Positions 30,001 to 36,915 of a DNA stretch of 64,000 nucleotides are shown here, one piece after another (within the stretch, counting starts at the first letter, position 1; each line of letters opens with the position of its first letter). Made by a program: the position numbers and the translations under genes. Below the pieces are notes generated by a model, which had not been told where the DNA came from, did no database searches, and saw only the letters and a program-made list of their open reading frames with translations. Source of the DNA: Bacteroidales bacterium (GTDB taxonomy: Bacteria > Bacteroidota > Bacteroidia > Bacteroidales > ML635J-15); NCBI GenBank assembly GCA_031275085.1, contig JAISPG010000069.1, positions 62,001 through 126,000 on the forward strand, written 5' to 3'.

Positions 30001-31280
30001 CCAATTTCGGAGAAGGGTTCCTTGACGATCTTTCTAATCCGGAATATTGGGAAAAAATAAATTCAATTGATAATTATATTATTTGGGAAATACGTCAGCA
30101 CCAAAGGTTAAAACTTATAGAATATGTAAAAGACAGGCTTAGAGAAGACTGGATAAGGCAATATGAAGATCCGAAAAATATTGTGGATGTTCTGGAAAAT
30201 ATGAATGAAAATGTTCTCACAATAGGTTTTGCACGTAGATTTGCTACTTATAAAAGAGGTAATTTACTTTTTAGAAATCTTGAAAGGCTTTCGCAAATCC
30301 TGAATAACCATGAAATGCCCATACAGATCTTGTTTGCAGGTAAAGCCCATCCTAACGACAAAGCGGGACAGGAACTTATTAAAAATATTGTCAGCATATC
30401 TAAGCGTCCTGAATTTTTAGGAAAAATAATTTTTATCGAAGATTATGATATCAGTCTGGCAGAAAAATTAGTTCAGGGAGTTGATGTATGGTTAAATACT
30501 CCTACCAGACCTATGGAAGCTTCAGGCACAAGCGGTATGAAAGCAGTTATGAACGGTGCATTACATTTTAGCGTACTTGACGGATGGTGGGTTGAAGGTT
30601 ATAATAAAAATGCAGGCTGGGCACTTCCTGAAGAAAATATTTATACTAATGATGAACTTCAGAATGAATACGATTCTCAGTTGATATATAATATTCTTGA
30701 AAATGAAATAGCACCTTTATTCTATAAACGCGACAGAGCAGGAATTCCGAATGAATGGATCTTATATATAAAGAATTCAATTTGTAAAATTGCTCCTAAT
30801 TTTACAACAAAACGGATGATTGATGATTATAAAGAAAAATACTATAATAAACTTTATGAAAGATCTCAATTGCTGAAAAAAGATAATTACAGTCTTGCCA
30901 TTAGCCTGGCCGAATGGAAAAATAATATGCATAAAAACTGGAATAACCTGAAAATTATAAGTGCAAAATTCCCTGATTACGAAAAAATGCCTATGAACCT
31001 TACAGACGAGTTTACAGGTGAAATAGAGATAAAACTCGGTCAAATAAACCCTGATGATATAGGTGTTGATGTTATTATTTCAGATCAATCCGGGAAAAAT
31101 AAGACCATAATCACAGAAAAATATAAAGGTGAATTAGTAAACTTTGAAAATAATATCGCAAAATTTATTGTTAAAGGTTATCCGAAAAGATCAGGATTCT
31201 ATAATTATGCAATAAGAATATATGCAACTAATGAACTATTACCCTATCAGCAGGATTCAGGTCTGGTTATGTGGGTATAA
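27048..31280 (+). CDS. Glycogen synthase (GT3-type) fused to alpha-glucan phosphorylase
   Basis: A 1410-residue two-domain enzyme. Residues about 1-550 resemble eukaryotic-type GT3 glycogen synthase: KVGGIHTV at residues 21-28 and the catalytic pair in YEPWGYTPLES near residue 435. Residues about 590-1320 are a GT35 alpha-glucan phosphorylase of the short type (FSMEYGF, ILAGDYLKGASD, NEGHAAF), with the pyridoxal-phosphate lysine at about K1165 in GTSGMKAVMNGA. The C-terminal 90 residues look like a small beta domain. One chain could thus both extend alpha-1,4-glucan from a sugar nucleotide and release glucose-1-phosphate from it. Comparable fused proteins are known in Bacteroidales. No glgB, glgC or debranching gene is adjacent. 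Whether both halves are active cannot be judged here. Confidence 0.88.
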   Translation: MNNYIIKPEYIFEVSWEVCNKVGGIHTVISTKAISLMQNCKELILIGPDIWHDDKEHSEFEEDNSLFPDWHKKAEADGIRVRTGRWKIPGNPIVFLVDFSNYISDRDDILYKFWDFFKLDSLSGQWDYIEPALFGYAAGKVIESFVNSSLSTHNRIIAQFHEWMTGTGVLYLDEQMPQIATVFTTHATVVGRSLAGNKYNLYGNLKEYNGDLVARDFNITSKQSLEKLSAQYADAFTTVSEITSLECSQFLKKDVDVVTPNGFENNFVPDNDESLEKRKTARKKFIDIAENLCDYKYQTEPVIIATSGRYEFYNKGYDLFIDALGQLNKDPELSTEILAYILVPGNNYGIKTGLYNKLNNINGDKDTEDNHLTHNLHDVESDPVIKRIRENKLFNLSDDKVKIIFVPSYLNGDDGIFNIKYYDLLPGIDLTAFVSYYEPWGYTPLESIAFGIPTITTDLAGFGKWMESVLNPEDKSVTVIHRTDKNSEEVTHKIIESVKHYLNLSVAERSVLSAFARENSEKALWINLIEKYLEAYSIALNKVTERQDVIVNLPQSRSTVEIFSTETSAPLWRKFEIQTIMPETFKCLVEISSNLWWTSYPKAYQMFEYIDPKLWQDSSHNSVVFLDDVSSSRMNELENDQYFLELYNDVYSQFKEYMAEAENKKAPKIAYFSMEYGFNDNIKIFSGGLGILAGDYLKGASDTNTDIVGVGLLYRYGYFSQKISINGEQHAEYIHQDFGKIPVHPVRDENGAQIKISVQFPGRSVHAKIWEVYVGRVPLYLLDTDTDENHDEDRKITSQLYGGDSENRFKQEMILGIGGIRALSEMRIKPDIYHCNEGHAAFIGLERLRILRTKRNLKFEEALEIIRASTLFTTHTPVPAGHDTFDENLMRTYMSHYPERLKITWDDMMKLGRMHPDEKFSMSYLAANLSQEINGVSKLHGKVSQQMFAELWSGYFPEENHVGYVTNGVHYKTWTAKEWRNLYETNFGEGFLDDLSNPEYWEKINSIDNYIIWEIRQHQRLKLIEYVKDRLREDWIRQYEDPKNIVDVLENMNENVLTIGFARRFATYKRGNLLFRNLERLSQILNNHEMPIQILFAGKAHPNDKAGQELIKNIVSISKRPEFLGKIIFIEDYDISLAEKLVQGVDVWLNTPTRPMEASGTSGMKAVMNGALHFSVLDGWWVEGYNKNAGWALPEENIYTNDELQNEYDSQLIYNILENEIAPLFYKRDRAGIPNEWILYIKNSICKIAPNFTTKRMIDDYKEKYYNKLYERSQLLKKDNYSLAISLAEWKNNMHKNWNNLKIISAKFPDYEKMPMNLTDEFTGEIEIKLGQINPDDIGVDVIISDQSGKNKTIITEKYKGELVNFENNIAKFIVKGYPKRSGFYNYAIRIYATNELLPYQQDSGLVMWV

Positions 31281-31803
31281 ATAAATTGAAAATCAGGTAT
31301 CTGAAACAATTTATGATATTCTAACATTACTGGCTGATTTTTCAGGATGATAAAAACAAAAGGATAATTCGCTAAATAAAATTACTTTAATTTATTTAAT
31401 ACCGTTAGGTATGAATAGTCCGGTAAACAGGTGATATAAATTACCAGTTGCATGTCGTAGATATGCGACCATCGGCGTTTCAAAGTTGGGTTCAATGTAA
31501 AATTTAGGTGAATAAAGATTTATTTTTTTGATACTTTATCAGGATAACTAACATGAATACAGGGAAACATATTTAAAATCGTAACAAAATGGGGGTTTGT
31601 GGGGATTTTGCAAAGCAAAATCCCCACAAACACAGAACTGTAGTCACAGTTTTATAAAAAACCTCCATCTAGTTTTTACATTGAGCCCTTATTAATAATA
31701 CACATATAAATTATTGAATACAATTTCAAGTTTTTTATAGAAAATCTAAACAAATCATAGTTTCTTATGTTAAATTATATGAATAATTTAAAAACTTTTG
31801 AAC
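31281..31803. other. Intergenic region with composite palindrome
   Basis: 523 bp between the glycogen fusion gene and the superoxide dismutase gene. No supported reading frame. The main content is the nested inverted-repeat structure at 31488-31688; the rest is AT-rich. Confidence 0.6.
31488..31688. repeat. Composite palindromic element A
   Basis: Outer arms 31488-31502 and 31674-31688 pair over 15 bp with one G-T. Within them, 31588-31597 pairs with 31658-31667 (one G-T), and 31595-31611 pairs perfectly with 31615-31631 (17 bp, loop AAA). The hairpin tip reads GGGATTTTGC-AAA-GCAAAATCCC. The same tip occurs in the element at 51.9-52.1 kb. I find no reading frame inside. Confidence 0.7.
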
Positions 31804-32502
31804 ATGAATAATTTTAATAGGTTTACATTAGTGATTTTATATTTATTTTTCTTCTCTTTTGCATTTTCGCAGGAGTTTTCTTTACCCAAACTTAACTATG
31901 GATACAACGATCTTGAGCCGTATATCGATGGAAAAACAATGGAAATTCACTATTCCAAACATCATAAAACCTATGTTGATAATTTAAATAAGGCGGTTTC
32001 AGATAATAATCTTAAGGGAATTTCATTGGAAGAACTCATGTTTAATGTCAGTAATTATGGCACAGCAATAAGAAATAACGGAGGAGGACATTATAATCAT
32101 ACTCTTTTCTGGAGCATTCTGACTCCCGGTTCTACAGGAAAACCTGATGGAAAATTAGCGGAAATGATAAACAGTGAGTTTGGTAGTTTTGAGAATTTTA
32201 AAAAGACTATGAACGAAGCAGCAACTTCACGTTTTGGCTCCGGTTGGGCATGGCTTATACTTACAAAAAACAACAAACTGGTTATTACCTCTACTCCGAA
32301 TCAGGATAATCCATTAATGGACATTTCTGAAGTCAGGGGAATACCTCTTTTAGGTATAGATGTATGGGAACATGCATACTATTTGAAATATCAAAATAAA
32401 CGTGCCGATTATCTGGAAGCTGTATGGAATGTAATAAACTGGAAAGAAGTTGAAAAAAATCTAAACAATGCAATAAACAGTAATATATTGAAAAAATTAT
32501 AA
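31804..32502 (+). CDS. sod: Superoxide dismutase (Fe/Mn), exported
   Basis: A 232-residue iron/manganese superoxide dismutase converting superoxide to oxygen and hydrogen peroxide. Metal-binding positions are visible: His in MEIHYSKHH, His in [10 protein letters not shown], and Asp and His in DVWEHAYYL. Unusually for this normally cytoplasmic family, it begins with a signal peptide ([23 protein letters not shown]), pointing to the periplasm or cell surface. The ATG at 31804 is preferred to a TTG two codons upstream. Iron versus manganese use cannot be settled from these motifs. It stands alone after a 523-bp gap. Confidence 0.92.
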   Translation: MNNFNRFTLVILYLFFFSFAFSQEFSLPKLNYGYNDLEPYIDGKTMEIHYSKHHKTYVDNLNKAVSDNNLKGISLEELMFNVSNYGTAIRNNGGGHYNHTLFWSILTPGSTGKPDGKLAEMINSEFGSFENFKKTMNEAATSRFGSGWAWLILTKNNKLVITSTPNQDNPLMDISEVRGIPLLGIDVWEHAYYLKYQNKRADYLEAVWNVINWKEVEKNLNNAINSNILKKL

Positions 32503-32566
32503 TTCTCCTTTAGACCTTATATAAATCTATGTAAGGTCTATTTTTGAATATTGTTTCAAATAACTT

Positions 32567-33262
32567 TCAGGCCTTTGCAAGAACTGCTATACTTAACTTC
32601 AGCCCTGGTACAGTAAGCAGTGTCTCACCACAGGCTTCCAAAGTAGAACCGGTTGTAACAACATCATCAACTAACAAAACATGTTTATTTTTCAGCACTA
32701 CAGGATCTGAAATAAGAAACTTTCCTGAAACATTTTTCCACCTGTCTTCTTTGTTAATTTTAGTTTGGGTTACTGTTTCGATATTTCTTGTAAGATTATC
32801 GGGCATTAAGGGTATTTTAGTTATTTCCGAAATTCCATAACCAATCACATTACTTTGATTATAACCGCGTTGTTTCTCTCGTTTTGGATGCAAAGGAACA
32901 GGGATTATGTAGTCTATATCATTAAAATTTCCTGATTTCAGCATTTCTGCACCAAGCTCTTTTCCAAGTAAAATTCCTATTTCAGGCTTAGATTTATATT
33001 TCAAATTATGTAAAAGTTTCCTGAATCTGCTACCTTTATGAAAACTGAAAAGTGCTGTGGCTTTTGAAATATTTAACCTGCCTGTAAAGAGTATTGTAAC
33101 CGGATTTTCCTCATCATAACAATAATCAGTACGAGGAAGTTCATAAAGACATTTTATACAGATAGTTTCTTCATTTTTATATAAAATATTACCACACGCT
33201 TCACAAACATGTGGAAACAATAAAAACCAAAAATCTTTGATATATTTTGATAATATATTCAA
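32567..33262 (-). CDS. comF: ComF-family phosphoribosyltransferase-like protein
   Basis: A 231-residue ComF/GntX family protein. An N-terminal zinc-finger-like pair of CxxC motifs (C20-C23, C35-C38) precedes a phosphoribosyltransferase fold with the PRPP-loop signature VLLVDDVVTTGST near residue 198. In naturally transformable bacteria ComF helps DNA uptake or processing; in others the role is unclear. The frame has no ATG before the cysteine pair, and the only upstream codon before a stop is TTG, so I take the TTG at 33262 as start. It converges with the superoxide dismutase gene, 64 bp apart. Confidence 0.88.
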   Translation of the reverse strand: MNILSKYIKDFWFLLFPHVCEACGNILYKNEETICIKCLYELPRTDYCYDEENPVTILFTGRLNISKATALFSFHKGSRFRKLLHNLKYKSKPEIGILLGKELGAEMLKSGNFNDIDYIIPVPLHPKREKQRGYNQSNVIGYGISEITKIPLMPDNLTRNIETVTQTKINKEDRWKNVSGKFLISDPVVLKNKHVLLVDDVVTTGSTLEACGETLLTVPGLKLSIAVLAKA

Positions 33263-33394
33263 ATTATTTATTTTGGAATAAATTTAGTGCATTTTTTTAA
33301 AATATTAAAATTAATAAATTTTATTTTTCAAATACTTCAGGATTTAAAAAAACTAAAAAATATATGCCAATCTATTATCATATATTTTTTATAT

Positions 33395-33402
33395 TATTTT
33401 TG
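33395..33402 (+). promoter_or_regulatory. Possible -7 element upstream of the GyrI-like gene
   Basis: TATTTTTG matches TAnnTTTG but lies about 130 bp before the ATG, so the assignment is tentative. Confidence 0.3.
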
Positions 33403-33533
33403 TAGAAATGATATTAATAATTATGTATATACACATTAATGTCATGCAACAATAGGAATATTTATGGATAGAATAATCCAAATGAAAAATAACAAATAAA
33501 TATTAAAAATGTAAAACCTAAAACTAATTGAAA

Positions 33534-34085
33534 ATGAAAGCATTAAAAGTAATCTTAATTATTATTGGAATTTTAATAGTTATAATTTTGGGTATGTATG
33601 CCTATTATGGAGGTTTCAGGAAAATTGATTTTAAAGTCGAAAAACAAGGAAGAGAAACAATAGTTTATGAAAATGTAATCGGCGATTATAGTCAAACACC
33701 GAAATATACCGATAAAATTTATTATGCTTTATTGAATGATGAAAAGATTGAAACAACAAAAGGGATTGGTATTTTCTACGATAATCCTCAGGAAGTGGAT
33801 AAAGACAAGTTACGTTCAGAAGTTGGCTGCATATTAGATAATACAGATGACGCAATATTAGCGCAATTATCAGGTAAACATCAAATAAAAACACTTCCGG
33901 AAGCAGATTATATAGTTACTGAATTTCCCATGAAAGGAGCCATGTCATTTATGGTAAGCGTTATAAGAGTTTATCCGGCATTGAATAAATACTGCAAAGA
34001 ACATGGGTATAAAGACAGCCCCATCACAGAGATATATGACATTTCAAATAAAAAAATAGTATATCGTAAAGAAGTTATAAAATAA
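33534..34085 (+). CDS. Membrane-anchored GyrI-like small-molecule-binding protein
   Basis: A 183-residue protein with one N-terminal membrane segment (about residues 4-24) followed by a soluble domain of the GyrI-like/AraC-effector-binding type. The tell-tale stretch is GIGIFYDNPQEVDKDKLRSE near residue 82, with the usual late region containing YVVTEFP-like (here DYIVTEFPMKG). Such domains bind small hydrophobic or cationic molecules; no DNA-binding part is present. The ATG at 33534 follows a TTG two codons upstream, and ATG is preferred. It is the first of several small same-strand genes and is followed 17 bp later by a DUF1801 gene. Confidence 0.72.
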   Translation: MKALKVILIIIGILIVIILGMYAYYGGFRKIDFKVEKQGRETIVYENVIGDYSQTPKYTDKIYYALLNDEKIETTKGIGIFYDNPQEVDKDKLRSEVGCILDNTDDAILAQLSGKHQIKTLPEADYIVTEFPMKGAMSFMVSVIRVYPALNKYCKEHGYKDSPITEIYDISNKKIVYRKEVIK

Positions 34086-34102
34086 CGGAAAATCAATTTG
34101 AT

Positions 34103-34507
34103 ATGGCAGAAATAAAAACGAAACCTACTTCGGAAAGTGTAGAAGATTTCCTTAACAAAGTTGAAAATGAACAGAAACGTAAAGATAGTTTTACGATTCT
34201 TGAGATGATGAAAAACACAACCGGAGAAGAGCCAAGAATGTGGGGAAGTTCGTTAATCGGTTTTGGGAATGTTATAATAAAAAGTGATAAAACAAATAGA
34301 GAAGTCAATTGGTTTATCCTAGGATTTTCTCCCCGAAAAGCAAATATTTCGTTATATCTGGGGACAGATATTCAATTACATGCCGAATCACTTAAAAAGT
34401 TAGGTAAACATAAAACCGGAGTAGGATGCTTATATATTAATAAACTTTCCGATATTAATCTGGATGTTTTGAATGAAATGATTATAAGTGCAGCAATAGG
34501 AAAATAA
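34103..34507 (+). CDS. DUF1801-domain protein
   Basis: A 134-residue cytoplasmic protein of the DUF1801 (YdhG-like) family. The pattern is recognised from an N-terminal KTKPTSESVEDFLNKV, a central EEPRMWGSSLIGFGN and the late LGKHKTGVGCLYINKLSDI. The biochemical role of the family is not known to me. It has no signal peptide or membrane segment. It follows the GyrI-like gene by 17 bp and precedes a decayed gene by 3 bp, so all three were likely co-transcribed. Confidence 0.82.
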   Translation: MAEIKTKPTSESVEDFLNKVENEQKRKDSFTILEMMKNTTGEEPRMWGSSLIGFGNVIIKSDKTNREVNWFILGFSPRKANISLYLGTDIQLHAESLKKLGKHKTGVGCLYINKLSDINLDVLNEMIISAAIGK

Positions 34508-34510
34508 AAA

Positions 34511-34785
34511 ATGGGAACATGTACTACAAATTATAAAAATACCTTTATTCAGATTGCCGAAGACTGTCCTGCCGTTAAAGGAGAAATCAAAGAAGCTCGC
34601 GAGTATTTTTTCTCCAAAGGACAGGCCTGTTTCCGTACTTCACCCTTAACTAAAAGCTATGGAGCATCCATCACAATGAAGAAGGCAAAATTACTTTGTT
34701 TGGATGTGAAACAAATAAGTACAAAAAACTATCTAATGGTACAAACTTAAAGATAGCCCGCGTAATGCGGTCAAATAGAAAATGA
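34511..34785 (+). pseudogene. Decayed DUF6157-family gene
   Basis: The frame from ATG 34511 starts like DUF6157 proteins (TTNYKNTFIQIAEDCP), then jumps directly to a late family segment (EAREYFFSKGQACFRTSPLTKSYG), so about 45 residues seem missing. After SYGAS the frame is lost: a +1 shifted frame continues HHNEEGKITLFGCETNKYK and ends at TGA 34783-34785 with RVMRSNRK, as expected for the family C-terminus. Two lesions, an internal deletion and a frameshift near 34668, therefore explain the short 79-residue open frame ending at 34750. This rests on my memory of the family layout; an alignment would settle it. Confidence 0.68.
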
Positions 34786-34816
34786 ATCAATTAATTAATT
34801 TTTTAAAGCTAAATTT

Positions 34817-35254
34817 ATGGCAACAGTAAATGTTTATCTAACTTTTAACGGAAATTGTGAAGAAGCTTTCAATTTTTATAAATCGGCCTTCGGCGGAGAA
34901 TTTACCTACATCGGAAAATATGGTGAAATGCCAGAACAAGAAGGTATGCCTCTTTTATCTGATGAAGATAAAAAACGGGTTATGCATGTTGGCTTTCCTA
35001 TAAGTAAAGAAACCATATTGATGGGTGCCGACAATATGAAGGAAAACGAGAAAGACACTACTTTCGGCAATAATTTTTCTATTATTATTACTGCAAACAG
35101 CAAAGAAGAAGCTGATCGCTTTTTTAATAAACTTTCTGAAGGCGGACAGGTTTGGATGCCAATGAAAGAAGAGTTCTGGGGCGATTATTTCGGTATGTTT
35201 GCCGACAAATTCGGTGTAAATTGGATGATTAGCTACGAAATGAGAAAGTATTAA
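34817..35254 (+). CDS. VOC/PhnB-like glyoxalase-fold protein
   Basis: A 145-residue protein of the PhnB-like branch of the vicinal-oxygen-chelate superfamily. Visible family features are VNVYLTFNGNCEEAFNFYKSAFG at the start (quoted as VYLTFNGNCEEAFNFYK), VMHVGFPI in the middle, and the C-terminal FWGDYFGMFADKFGVNWMIS. The metal ligands typical of true glyoxalases are not all evident, and members often have unknown substrates. It is cytoplasmic, and lies 31 bp after the decayed DUF6157 gene in the run of small genes. Confidence 0.85.
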   Translation: MATVNVYLTFNGNCEEAFNFYKSAFGGEFTYIGKYGEMPEQEGMPLLSDEDKKRVMHVGFPISKETILMGADNMKENEKDTTFGNNFSIIITANSKEEADRFFNKLSEGGQVWMPMKEEFWGDYFGMFADKFGVNWMISYEMRKY

Positions 35255-35331
35255 AATTTTCAACAAAAGCTTTATTAATTAAAATATTGATTAATAGAGC
35301 TTTTTCTTTAGAAAACCTACATTATAATATA

Positions 35332-35643
35332 ATGACAGATCAGGAAAAATTATATATTTCAATAGGGCAAAATATCAAAGATACCGAACAAAGTCAGATG
35401 TTTGGTAAATCTTGTTTCAAAATCAACGGTAAAGCATTTATATGTTTTTTCCAGAATGAAATGGTATTTAAACTTACAGGCGATATCCATAAAGAAGCAT
35501 TAAATTTAGATGGGTCACAACTGTTCGATCCTTCAGGTAAAAAACGACCGATGAAGGAGTGGGTACAAGTTTCTGCAGAACATTCTGATAAATGGGAAAA
35601 ATTTGCAATTGAAGCAAAAAACTATGTAATAGGAATTACATAA
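35332..35643 (+). CDS. TfoX/YjbR-like small protein
   Basis: A 103-residue cytoplasmic protein. The ATG at 35332 is preferred to a TTG 45 bp upstream, because it begins the conserved stretch MTDQEKLYISIGQNI. The fold signature MFGKSCFKINGKAFICFF, followed by MVFKLTG and a late PMKEWVQV, resembles the TfoX N-terminal/MmcQ-YjbR group. Function in this branch is not established. It closes the cluster of small genes and lies just before the tRNA-His terminator, which points the other way. Confidence 0.7.
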   Translation: MTDQEKLYISIGQNIKDTEQSQMFGKSCFKINGKAFICFFQNEMVFKLTGDIHKEALNLDGSQLFDPSGKKRPMKEWVQVSAEHSDKWEKFAIEAKNYVIGIT

Positions 35644-35702
35644 AAATATGAAAATTAAAATCAGGTCAAGAATACGAATAAATTGTTTTCTATAAATATT
35701 TA

Positions 35703-35737
35703 ATAAAAAAACTCCCAGACTTAGAATCTGAGAGTTT
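35703..35737 (-). terminator. Rho-independent terminator after tRNA-His
   Basis: On the minus strand, 35737-35727 pairs with 35719-35709 over 11 positions with one G-T, loop of seven, then a T tract (35711-35704). It directly follows tRNA-His and may also work for the convergent plus-strand gene. Confidence 0.85.
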
Positions 35738-35740
35738 CCG

Positions 35741-35815
35741 GGTGAAAGAGGGGATTCGAACCCCCGACCTCTAGAGCCACAATCTAGCACTCTAACCAAC
35801 TGAGCTACGATCACC
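35741..35815 (-). tRNA. tRNA-His (GTG)
   Basis: Read on the minus strand, the gene has a D arm (GCTCAGTTGGTTAGAGT), an anticodon stem CTAGA/TCTAG around loop TTGTGGC with anticodon GTG, and a T loop TTCGAAT. It carries the tRNA-His identity pair: an extra 5' G (G-1) opposite discriminator C73. CCA is not encoded. The acceptor stem is imperfect: GTGATCG pairs with CTTTCAC except T5-T68 and C6-T67. A strong terminator follows. Confidence 0.93.
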
Positions 35816-35880
35816 ATAAAATTTGGTTTGCAAATATACAATCAAAATTGTAATTGTGCAATATTATTATTTAAAATATT

Positions 35881-36132
35881 TTATAATTGGTGTATTGTAA
35901 ACTCGTAAGATTCAATTATAGGATTTATAAGTATTTTCTGACAAAGTTGATCTATTTTTTCTACAGCAAGTTCCTTAGAGTCGGCATCAATTTCTACATC
36001 AATATGTTTACCGATACGTATATTAGTAATATTATCAAATCCTGTTTTTTTTGCGCTGTTTAACACTGCTTTACCTTGTGGATCAAGTAATGCTTTTAAC
36101 GGCATGATATTAATTTGGGCAAGATACTTCAT
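35881..36132 (-). CDS. purS: Phosphoribosylformylglycinamidine synthase subunit PurS
   Basis: An 83-residue subunit of the three-part FGAM synthase of purine synthesis. PurS bridges the amidotransferase PurQ and the synthase PurL, allowing ammonia transfer. The sequence shows the family pattern: an N-terminal beta strand, LLDPQGKAVLNSAKKTGF, then NIRIGKHIDVEID. The length is normal (about 80-90). Its ATG overlaps the end of pssA by 4 bp, indicating co-transcription. No purQ or purL is seen in the window. Many Bacteroidota use a single large PurL without PurS, so a separate PurS here is of some interest. Confidence 0.88.
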   Translation of the reverse strand: MKYLAQINIMPLKALLDPQGKAVLNSAKKTGFDNITNIRIGKHIDVEIDADSKELAVEKIDQLCQKILINPIIESYEFTIHQL

Positions 36133-36839
36133 ATGTTTACTTTTTTGTAAATTATTTGTCTTAAAATCGAGAGGCCAATATATAAAATTATTGTTAAACC
36201 TATTCCTAAAATTTTAAATATTATTAACAAAACAACAGCACATGCTATCAGAATAATTTGCCATATATTTGATTTTAAACTAAATGATTTGATCTTTAAC
36301 GAAAAAAGCCTTATTCTTGAAACCATAAGGGCAGATATTCCTATTATTAAAGCTATTATTACATAGTTAGTTGTAAGAAATTCCGTAATTGAATTATTAT
36401 AATCATTACAATACCAACAAATTGAAATTATAAGCAATGTTGCAGCAGGAGTTGGCAAACCTCTGAATTCAACCGTTTGTTCAGTATCTATATTGAATTT
36501 TGCAAGCCTTAAAGCAGCAAAAACAACAATAAGAATAGAAATCAGCGGAAAATATCCATGTAAAATATCATTTGTTAGTATTAAATTATAAAGTAATACT
36601 GACGGAGCAAATCCAAAACTGATAACATCTGCAAGAGAATCCATTTGTTTTCCGAATTCTGAGCTGGCATGTAATAGTCTGGCAACAAAACCGTCAAAAA
36701 AATCGAAAACGGCTGCAAGAATAATTAAAAAAATTGCGGTGTGAACATTACCCTGAAGTGCCATAATTGTTGCAATGGCACCGCAAACAAGATTCATTGA
36801 AGTAATAAAGGATGGTATCCCGATAATTAATTTTCTCAT
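36129..36839 (-). CDS. pssA: CDP-diacylglycerol-serine O-phosphatidyltransferase
   Basis: A 236-residue integral membrane enzyme that makes phosphatidylserine from CDP-diacylglycerol and serine. The CDP-alcohol phosphatidyltransferase signature DxxDGxxAR...GxxxDxxxD is seen as DFFDGFVARLL, then GKQMDSLAD, at about residues 47-71. Six to seven hydrophobic segments follow. The ATG at 36839 is preferred to a TTG two codons upstream. Phosphatidylserine is the precursor of phosphatidylethanolamine; no psd gene lies next to it. Overlap with purS is 4 bp, and the divergent neighbour is the PorV-like gene. Confidence 0.92.
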   Translation of the reverse strand: MRKLIIGIPSFITSMNLVCGAIATIMALQGNVHTAIFLIILAAVFDFFDGFVARLLHASSEFGKQMDSLADVISFGFAPSVLLYNLILTNDILHGYFPLISILIVVFAALRLAKFNIDTEQTVEFRGLPTPAATLLIISICWYCNDYNNSITEFLTTNYVIIALIIGISALMVSRIRLFSLKIKSFSLKSNIWQIILIACAVVLLIIFKILGIGLTIILYIGLSILRQIIYKKVNI

Positions 36840-36915
36840 AATCAATTAAAAAAAAGCCAATATTAACAATAATTTAGCAATAAATTTTGTTATTTTGTTG
36901 AGAAAATTTATTCAT

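Noticed and set aside
34511..34750. Novel 79-residue protein
   Set aside because: Both ends match a known family in two frames, so a decayed DUF6157 gene explains it better.
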